This document shows, piece by piece, positions 6,539 to 12,095 of a DNA stretch of 12,095 bases. The notes below the pieces were generated by a model. The model had not been told where the DNA came from and did not search any database. It saw only the letters and a program-made list of their open reading frames with translations. This DNA comes from Desulfuromonadaceae bacterium. Its GTDB lineage: Bacteria > Desulfobacterota > Desulfuromonadia > Desulfuromonadales > UBA2294. The stretch spans positions 1 to 12,095 of the forward strand of contig JAGXHN010000026.1 of assembly GCA_024636225.1 (NCBI GenBank). Direction: 5' to 3'. The stretch's first letter is position 1. Each line of letters starts with the position of its first letter. A program made the translations under genes and the position numbers.

Positions 6539-8611
6539 ATGGGAACAGTTGACATCGCCAAACTTCGGAACGTCGGTTTTGTCGGACAGGGAGATTCCGG
6601 CAAGACATCTCTGGCAGAGGCTCTTCTTTTCGCCGCCGGCAAGACCGATCGCCTCGGCAAGGTGGACGAAGGAAATTCCAATTTTGATTATGAAGATGAG
6701 GAGATCAAACGCAAGATTACTATCACGTCAAGCTTGCACCATTGTGATTGGAAAGGGTTTGACCTGACGATTATCGATACTCCCGGTTATACCAATTTTC
6801 TGCACGACACGCGTAGTTGCATGCGCGCTCTCGACGGTGCGGTTCTGGTGGTTTCGGCCGTTGACGGGGTTAAGGCGCAATCTTCCATGATCTGGAAGTG
6901 GGCCAGTGAGTTTCAGGTGCCGCGTATTGCCTTTATCAATAAAATGGATCGTGAACGCGCCGATTTTCGCAAGGTGGTTGCTGAACTGGAAAAGAGTCTC
7001 GATACCCGTGCTGCTGTTTTAAGTATGCCGATCGGGAGCGAGGCAAATTTCAGGGGTATTATCGACCTGGTCAGAATGAAAGCCCGGATCTTTACTTTTG
7101 ATGGCAAAGGGGGGTTTGAAGAGGCTGATATTCCGGCTGAGATGCAGGAAGAAGCGAATGAAATGCGATTTAAAATGGTTGAGGTTGTTGCCGAAGCCAA
7201 CGATACACTGATGGAGAAGTATCTGGAAGAGGACAACCTGACTTCCGCAGAACTGTTCGATGGGCTGCATCAAGGGACGGTCAGCGGTATATTCACTCCG
7301 GTCATCTGTGGTAGCGCCGCCGCTAATGCCGGAACGCATCTGCTGCTCGATACGATCATGAACTGCCTGCCAGCGCCGACGGAGCGACCGCCGATGCTCG
7401 GGATCGATCCAAAAACCGGCGTCGAGGTTGAGCGTAAACCGTCGAAAGACGAACCGTTTTCAGCCTTTGTTTTCAAGACCATCAGTGATCCTTATACCGG
7501 ACGATTGACCCTGTTTAAAATAGTTTCCGGAGAACTGACCGGTGACAGCTTCTACAACTCAACCAAGGAGGTCAGTGAAAAATTCGGGACGATTCTCCGT
7601 ATGGAAGGGAAGAAACAGTCCCCGGTCAGCTCAGCCAGTGCCGGTGAAATTGTTGCCGTTGCCAAGCTTAAAGAGACGGTAACCGGTGATACCCTCTGTG
7701 CGGCTGGAAAGCCGATCATTTATCCGGCACCGGAACCGTTGCATCCTGTTATTTCTTTTGCCCTTGAACCGAAAAACAAGGGGGACGAAGATAAAATTCA
7801 CACCGCATTGAAGCGGTTGATGGAGGAAGATCCCTGTCTGCAGGTGGTTCGGGACGAAGAGACCAAGGAGATGGTTCTCTCCGGCATGGGACAGATTCAC
7901 GTCGAGGTTGTTGTTGAAAAAATGAAGCGTAAATTCGGCGTAGATGTTCTGATCAGAGAGCCGAAAGTCCCTTACCGCGAAGCGATTCGCAAGAAGGTGC
8001 AGCAGCATTACCGGCACAAAAAACAGTCAGGGGGACGTGGTCAGTTTGCTGATATTCATATCGAAGTCGAACCGTTGCCGCGCGGCAGCGGCTATGAATT
8101 TGTCGATAAAGTTGTCGGCGGGTCTGTTCCCCGCACCTATATCCCGGCTGTCGACAAAGGGGTACAGGAGGCGATGCGCAAAGGGATCATTGCCGGTTTC
8201 CCGGTGCAGGATGTTCGCGTGACCCTCTATGACGGCCAGCACCATGCGGTCGATTCCTCAGAGATGGCGTTCAAGATCGCCGGGGCGATGGGGTTTAAAA
8301 AAGCGATGGAAGAGGCCAAACCGGCTCTGCTTGAACCGATTGTGAAGATGGAAATCAATGTTCCGGATGAATGTGTCGGTGATGTGATTGGTGACATGAA
8401 CTCCCGGCGTGGCAAAGTGCTCGGCATGGATCCGAATGGGGGCTCCCAGATAATCAATGCCCAGGTCCCGATGTCTGAGGTTTTGAAATATGCGCCTGAA
8501 CTTCGATCCATGACTTCTGATCGTGGGATGTTTACACTCGAATTTTCTCATTACGAGGAGATTCCTGGGCCGATGGCGCAAAAAATTATAACAGAATTGC
8601 AGGCTCAATAA
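6539..8611 (+). CDS. EF-G-like translational GTPase (EF-G2-type paralogue)
   Basis: This 690-residue protein has the five-domain layout of elongation factor G: GTPase domain with G1 GQGDSGKT (16-23), G3 DTPG (80-83), G4 NKMD (134-137) and GSA; then domains II-V, including HKKQSGGRGQF in domain IV and a terminal FSHYEEIPG segment. It differs from canonical EF-G: the switch I motif RGITI is RKITI (58-62), and the catalytic switch II His after DTPG is Tyr84. These mark the EF-G-like/EF-G2 subfamily rather than the main translocase. Its cellular role is unsettled; some members show ribosome-dependent GTPase activity. Start 6539 is chosen over TTG 6524 because AAAGGAG lies at 6527-6533. It heads an operon; the rpsL-rpsG-tuf context of main fusA is absent, supporting the paralogue call. 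Confidence 0.92.
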   Translation: MGTVDIAKLRNVGFVGQGDSGKTSLAEALLFAAGKTDRLGKVDEGNSNFDYEDEEIKRKITITSSLHHCDWKGFDLTIIDTPGYTNFLHDTRSCMRALDGAVLVVSAVDGVKAQSSMIWKWASEFQVPRIAFINKMDRERADFRKVVAELEKSLDTRAAVLSMPIGSEANFRGIIDLVRMKARIFTFDGKGGFEEADIPAEMQEEANEMRFKMVEVVAEANDTLMEKYLEEDNLTSAELFDGLHQGTVSGIFTPVICGSAAANAGTHLLLDTIMNCLPAPTERPPMLGIDPKTGVEVERKPSKDEPFSAFVFKTISDPYTGRLTLFKIVSGELTGDSFYNSTKEVSEKFGTILRMEGKKQSPVSSASAGEIVAVAKLKETVTGDTLCAAGKPIIYPAPEPLHPVISFALEPKNKGDEDKIHTALKRLMEEDPCLQVVRDEETKEMVLSGMGQIHVEVVVEKMKRKFGVDVLIREPKVPYREAIRKKVQQHYRHKKQSGGRGQFADIHIEVEPLPRGSGYEFVDKVVGGSVPRTYIPAVDKGVQEAMRKGIIAGFPVQDVRVTLYDGQHHAVDSSEMAFKIAGAMGFKKAMEEAKPALLEPIVKMEINVPDECVGDVIGDMNSRRGKVLGMDPNGGSQIINAQVPMSEVLKYAPELRSMTSDRGMFTLEFSHYEEIPGPMAQKIITELQAQ

Positions 8612-8629
8612 TAATCGCAGGAGCGACTG

Positions 8630-9658
8630 ATGGCTGACAAAGATGATTTTATGTTTGATGAAGAGGATAAGACAGAGTTTGATTCCGAACCAGGGCTAGA
8701 GCCAGAGCCGGAAGAGTGGGGTAATTACGAACCCGAGAAAAAAAAGGGGTCGAAGCGACTGGTTTACTTGCTGCTGCTCTTGCTTGTCCTCGCTTTTGCC
8801 GCGGTTTATGTTTTGATCCTTGCCCCGGAGGATGGCCCTTCTCCTCCGATCAATGTTGTTTCTGTCAAGCCGAAGCTCAAAGCTGCGCCGATGCCCAAGC
8901 CAATTGCCGCGCCGATCCCTGCAGCAAAAGCTGCATCGGGCGAAAAAACTGGTACCGCAGCGGAGCCGATTTCAGCCCCGACCGCGGCCGCTGTACCGAC
9001 TGTGCCGGAAACTGCAACAATGCAGACTGAGCCTGCAAAGGATAATGCCGCTCCGGCAGTGACTGTTGTTCCGGATGCGCCGGAACCGGCTGTTGCCCCT
9101 CTGGAATCAAAACCAAAATCGGTTGAAGATATACCTTCAAAAGCAGAGGCAGCTCTGGTGAAGCCGGAGCCGTTTGTTCCTCAGCCGACTACGCCGGTGG
9201 CGGCAGAAGGTCTCTACACCCTCTCTGCCGGTGCGTTTCTGATGCAATCGAGCGTTGATGATGTTTTAAAAAGAGTTCGTAAGCTCGGATATGAAGCGCA
9301 GATTCATAAGATCAAACGCAAGGTTGATATGACCCGTCTGTTGGTAGGCGTCTACCCTGAAGCGACTGCAGCGCAAAAACTTCTCGAGGTTAAAAAGATT
9401 ACACCCGATGCCTTCAGTCTTAACAAGGGGGACAAAATCGCTGTCTACGCCGGGTCGTATCTGGTGCTCGATAAAGCACGGATATTTGCCGATACGACAC
9501 TGATCGAGAACGGTATTCGTGTGACCGAAGAGGGAGTGCAGATTGATCAAACGCTGCAGCGCGTCACGTTCGGATCGTTTGCCAGCCGGGAAGAGGCCTT
9601 GAAAATTTCGCGAAAGGTTGCTGGCCAGGGTCTTGTCGCCACACCCGTTAAAAAATAG
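8630..9658 (+). CDS. membrane-anchored tandem SPOR-domain protein
   Basis: The 342-residue product has a very acidic cytoplasmic N-terminus (1-36), a basic stop-transfer KKKGSKR (37-43), one Leu-rich membrane helix (about 44-64), a long Ala/Pro/Glu-rich periplasmic linker (about 70-190), and two C-terminal modules. The first (about 194-264; LYTLSAGAF then a helix and LLVGVYP) and second (about 269-340; IAVYAGSYL then a helix and RVTFGSF) both fit the SPOR beta-alpha-beta pattern, which binds denuded glycan strands of septal peptidoglycan. Topology is therefore type II with the SPOR part in the periplasm, suggesting a cell-division or envelope role. CAGGAG sits six bases before the ATG. It lies 18 bases after the EF-G-like gene. 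A second SPOR copy is an inference from internal similarity and needs a profile search. Confidence 0.85.
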   Translation: MADKDDFMFDEEDKTEFDSEPGLEPEPEEWGNYEPEKKKGSKRLVYLLLLLLVLAFAAVYVLILAPEDGPSPPINVVSVKPKLKAAPMPKPIAAPIPAAKAASGEKTGTAAEPISAPTAAAVPTVPETATMQTEPAKDNAAPAVTVVPDAPEPAVAPLESKPKSVEDIPSKAEAALVKPEPFVPQPTTPVAAEGLYTLSAGAFLMQSSVDDVLKRVRKLGYEAQIHKIKRKVDMTRLLVGVYPEATAAQKLLEVKKITPDAFSLNKGDKIAVYAGSYLVLDKARIFADTTLIENGIRVTEEGVQIDQTLQRVTFGSFASREEALKISRKVAGQGLVATPVKK

Positions 9659-9681
9659 TCCGTCGGGGTTATTAAACAGTA

Positions 9682-10704
9682 ATGTCTAAATCTACCACAA
9701 CCGTGCGGATTAAAGTGTCGCCGCAGGTGGTTCGTATCGTCGGTAAAGAAGCCTCCCGTGATCTGCAGCTCTCGGCAGCACGGGGGGCTTTGCCGCTTGA
9801 CGCCAACGACCTTTTGACCATCTTCTTTTTTTTCTGTAACGGCAGGGATCAGGAACTCAAAACTCTTGCCAAGGCTTCTCTTCTGGAACTGCCGGTATCG
9901 ATAATGACTCCGGTTGTTTCTGATCCGCAGGTCAGTCCAGAGCTGCTCCATTTCATTGCCCGGGAACGGTATTTTGAGCAACAGTTGATCGTTGATGTTT
10001 TACAGAACCCCTCAACGGCAGACGAAACTTTTATCCTCTGTGCAAAGCGCTGTTCCGGGCCGATTCTGGCGATGATCTCGGAAAATAGTGAGCGGATTCT
10101 GGCAGCTCCAGAGCTGATAGATGCTATTTTAAACAATCCCCAGGCAGACAGAGCTTTGAAATATCGGCTCGGCTGGATTGATCCCGCAGAGGATGTAGAG
10201 GAGGCTGAGCAGAAAAAGTCAGAAGCGCCGCTCGATGCGTTGCCGGAGGAAGAAGAGGGTGAAGTTGACAGCGATGTTGAAGAGGTCAATCTGACCAAAT
10301 ATCAACAGGTTCTGGTTCTCGGTGTTTCCGACAAAATCAAGATGGCTTTAACCGGTGATAAGGAGTGGCGAACCCTTTTGCTGCGTGATCCCAATAAGCT
10401 GGTCTCTTCAGCCGTATTGAAAAATCCGCGTATTACCGAAGGTGAAGTGCTGGCGGTTGCCAAAAACAAGGCGGCGAGCGATGACATGATTCGTATTATC
10501 CTCCTCAACAGGGAGTGGTTGAAGAGTTACGAAATGAAAAAAGCTCTGATGCGCCATCCACGGACACCGCTCAACAGCGCGTTGCGGTTCATGTCGATTC
10601 TGACGGAGAAAGATCTTAAGACGATCGCAAAAAGCAAGGATATTTCTGCTGTTCTGGTCAATAATGCCCGGCGAATTATTATGATGAAAGAGAAGAAGGG
10701 GTGA
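9682..10704 (+). CDS. unrecognised alpha-helical repeat protein, 340 aa
   Basis: I do not recognise a named family. There is no signal peptide or clear membrane segment, so it is probably cytosolic. Two helical regions, about 60-165 and 208-332, flank an acidic, disordered-looking linker (168-202). Both contain a recurring unit of the form 'h-x-[ND/H]-P-x-x-[ST]-helix-A-K': VVSDPQVSPELLHFIAR (78-94), VLQNPSTADETFILCAK (106-122), ILNNPQADRALKYRLG (149-164), VLKNPRITEGEVLAVAK (245-261) and LMRHPRTPLNSALRFMS (289-305). This suggests a leucine-rich-variant or HEAT-like solenoid, a fold that usually binds proteins. The ribosome binding site is weak (GGGG about 13 bases upstream), so translation may depend on the upstream SPOR gene 23 bases away. 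mogA starts four bases after its stop. Confidence 0.85.
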   Translation: MSKSTTTVRIKVSPQVVRIVGKEASRDLQLSAARGALPLDANDLLTIFFFFCNGRDQELKTLAKASLLELPVSIMTPVVSDPQVSPELLHFIARERYFEQQLIVDVLQNPSTADETFILCAKRCSGPILAMISENSERILAAPELIDAILNNPQADRALKYRLGWIDPAEDVEEAEQKKSEAPLDALPEEEEGEVDSDVEEVNLTKYQQVLVLGVSDKIKMALTGDKEWRTLLLRDPNKLVSSAVLKNPRITEGEVLAVAKNKAASDDMIRIILLNREWLKSYEMKKALMRHPRTPLNSALRFMSILTEKDLKTIAKSKDISAVLVNNARRIIMMKEKKG

Positions 10705-10708
10705 TCTA

Positions 10709-11215
10709 ATGGCTTTTGGTAATAGTAACGGGGCCTTTCGGGTTGCTGTTTTGACTCTCTCGGACAAGGGTTCAATCGGCGAACGGGTTGACACCAGCGG
10801 TCCGCAGATCTGTCGTCTAGTTTCGACAATAGGGACGGTAACGCAAACCGCTCTGCTGCCGGATGATCGCCCCCGGATCGAAGCGTTATTGCGCCAATGG
10901 AGTGAACAGGGGATCGATCTGATTCTGACGACTGGCGGTACCGGATTGACGCCACGGGATGTGACGCCGGAGGCGACCCTGAATGTTGTCGACCGTCTTG
11001 TCCCGGGAATGGCGGAGGCGATGCGGTTGGTCGGAATGCAGAAAACGCCGCATGCCATGCTGTCGCGCGGGGTTGTCGGTATTTGCAAGCAGACCCTGAT
11101 TGTGAATCTCCCCGGGAGTGAAAAGGCTTCTCGGGAAAATCTGGAGGCGATTCTTCCGGCATTACCCCATGCTCTGGCGACACTGCAGGGGAGTACCGGC
11201 GACTGCGGCAGGTAA
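10709..11215 (+). CDS. mogA: molybdopterin adenylyltransferase (MogA/MoaB family)
   Basis: The enzyme adenylates molybdopterin to give MPT-AMP, the intermediate into which molybdate is inserted. The 168-residue length and the MoCF-domain motifs fit: LTLSDKGSIGERVDTSGP (15-32), TTGGTGLTPRDVTPEAT (74-90) and LPGSEKASRENLEAILP (134-150). Separating MogA from MoaB on sequence alone is uncertain, hence the caution on the symbol. It starts four bases after the repeat-protein stop, with AAGGGG nearby as ribosome binding site, and mgtC follows nine bases later, so it is inside the operon. Molybdenum or tungsten enzymes are common in anaerobic deltaproteobacteria, but no other cofactor-synthesis gene is in view. 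Confidence 0.92.
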   Translation: MAFGNSNGAFRVAVLTLSDKGSIGERVDTSGPQICRLVSTIGTVTQTALLPDDRPRIEALLRQWSEQGIDLILTTGGTGLTPRDVTPEATLNVVDRLVPGMAEAMRLVGMQKTPHAMLSRGVVGICKQTLIVNLPGSEKASRENLEAILPALPHALATLQGSTGDCGR

Positions 11216-11224
11216 GGAGAAGAG

Positions 11225-11929
11225 ATGGATTGGATGTCACTATTGCTCGATACGACCGGGGAATTAAATATTTTCTGGCGTCTGGCTCTTGCCGCCACCC
11301 TTGGCGGTCTGATCGGCATTGAGAGAGAAATCCATGGGCGCCCCGCCGGTTTTCGCACGCATCTTCTGGTGACGGTCGGTGCCTGTCTGATGATGGCCGT
11401 TTCCGAGGCCTATTATTTTAAATACGGGATGCTCGCCGGCGACTCGGTCGTACGCCTTGATCCGGGTCGTGTTGCAGCCCAGATCGTCACCGGAATCGGT
11501 TTTCTCGGGGCTGGAGCGATCATCAAAGATGGTCATGTTGTCCGCGGACTGACCACGGCCGCCTGTCTCTGGGTAGCCGCCGGAATCGGTATGGCTGTCG
11601 GGGTCGGTCTCTACTTCCCGGCACTGTTTGTGACCGCCCTGGCTCTGTTTAATCTCCTTTTTCTGAAACGGGTCGAACGCCTCTTTAATTCGGATCGTTA
11701 CCGGACCCTGATTATCACTTGTGATCTTTTCGACGATCTTCTCCCCCGTCTCGAACTCTGTCTGACTCAGCAAGGTTTGCGCATTATCGATTTCGGGTTT
11801 GAAAAAGATCTGCTCGCCGATGAAGTGCGTTACGATTTTGTTATTGCGCAGTGCAAGCAAAAGATGCGTAACGATCTGATCGGCGCCTTATCAGCCCTTC
11901 CGCAAGTTCGGAAGATAAAGTTTCACTAG
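11225..11929 (+). CDS. MgtC/SapB-family membrane protein
   Basis: This is a 234-residue inner-membrane protein. Four or five hydrophobic helices (about 17-33, 45-62, 83-101, 108-128 and 130-147) precede a soluble C-terminal domain (about 158-234) of ACT-like size. Family motifs are clear: GLIGIEREIHGRPAGFRTHL (28-47), GIGFLGAGAI (90-99) and VRGLTTAACLWVAAGIG (106-122). In Salmonella, MgtC supports growth at low magnesium and inhibits the F-type ATP synthase; in free-living bacteria its role is poorly known, so I give no symbol. GGAG precedes the ATG. It is the last gene of the operon, with the palindromic repeat 50 bases after its stop. No magnesium transporter or regulatory leader is visible. 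Confidence 0.93.
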   Translation: MDWMSLLLDTTGELNIFWRLALAATLGGLIGIEREIHGRPAGFRTHLLVTVGACLMMAVSEAYYFKYGMLAGDSVVRLDPGRVAAQIVTGIGFLGAGAIIKDGHVVRGLTTAACLWVAAGIGMAVGVGLYFPALFVTALALFNLLFLKRVERLFNSDRYRTLIITCDLFDDLLPRLELCLTQQGLRIIDFGFEKDLLADEVRYDFVIAQCKQKMRNDLIGALSALPQVRKIKFH

Positions 11930-11979
11930 TCCCTGAATTAAACAAGATTTCGTGTAATTATTCAGTACCTGCGAAAAGC

Positions 11980-12066
11980 CTGTCATTCCCGAGGGGGTAA
12001 TCGGGAATCCAGCTTTTCGATCTTTATGATCTGGATTCCCGATCAAAATCGCTTCGGGAATGACAG
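11980..12066. repeat. four-arm dispersed-type palindromic repeat
   Basis: The outer arms CTGTCATTCCCGA (11980-11992) and TCGGGAATGACAG (12054-12066) are perfect 13-bp inverted repeats. The inner arms ATCGGGAATCCAG (12000-12012) and CTGGATTCCCGAT (12031-12043) are another perfect 13-bp pair. All four share the TTCCCGA unit in alternating orientation, so two alternative foldings exist. Elements of this style (GTCATTCCCG...CGGGAATCCAG) are widely scattered between genes in many proteobacteria. There is no coding capacity or T-run. It lies downstream of mgtC and may slow or end transcription or protect mRNA 3' ends. Copy number in this genome cannot be seen here. Confidence 0.9.
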
Positions 12067-12095
12067 AGACGGCTGTTGCTTTTGATCTTCTTCAA

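Noticed and set aside
10408..11358. 316-codon antisense open frame across the repeat-protein end, mogA and the mgtC start
   Set aside because: It is opposite three well-supported genes, its translation is Arg/Ser/Pro-rich low-complexity sequence with no known motif, and it has no suitable ribosome binding site.
11980..12066. CRISPR array or insertion sequence end
   Set aside because: The units alternate in orientation without regular spacers, and no cas gene or transposase is present.

Overview
This is a housekeeping region of a Gram-negative bacterium, most likely a deltaproteobacterium of the Desulfuromonadales/Geobacter type. That placement is inferred from the gene order nadC-birA-coaX, a sigma-54-driven glnB-glnA pair, moderate GC and protein style; no phylogenetic computation was done. 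I see no phage, transposase, CRISPR array, toxin-antitoxin pair, tRNA or rRNA, and no obvious sign of recent gene transfer.

Layout. Positions 1-197 hold the 3' end of a gene cut by the window edge, possibly an EAL/HDOD-type signalling protein. A small conserved-looking 80-residue protein follows (267-509), then a short stretch (510-660) with a doubtful small membrane ORF. Next is the nitrogen-assimilation pair: a near-perfect sigma-54 promoter (661-677), a leader that can fold at its predicted 5' end, glnB (PII) and glnA (type I glutamine synthetase with its adenylylation tyrosine). The pair ends in a terminator that looks bidirectional. A coiled-coil OmpA-domain lipoprotein gene lies on the opposite strand (2736-3593), convergent with glnA.

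Divergent from the lipoprotein gene is a tight cofactor operon, nadC-birA-coaX (3800-6401), for NAD, biotin-protein ligation and coenzyme A, with its own extended -10 promoter. A strong sigma-70-type promoter overlaps the coaX stop codon. It precedes a palindrome-rich leader and a second closely spaced operon (6539-11929): an EF-G-like translation GTPase with altered switch residues, a membrane-anchored tandem SPOR protein, an unrecognised helical-repeat protein, mogA (molybdenum cofactor) and mgtC. An 87-bp four-arm palindromic repeat (11980-12066) closes the window.

How the parts work together. glnB and glnA form the core of ammonia assimilation and its control, and the sigma-54 site indicates nitrogen-dependent transcription. 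nadC, birA and coaX supply three unrelated cofactors from one transcript. The second operon mixes translation, envelope and cofactor functions with no clear common pathway. No complete new system is evident. The most worthwhile leads are the glnB leader structure, the EF-G-like leader and switch substitutions, the helical-repeat protein and the possible frameshifted small ORF upstream of the sigma-54 promoter.
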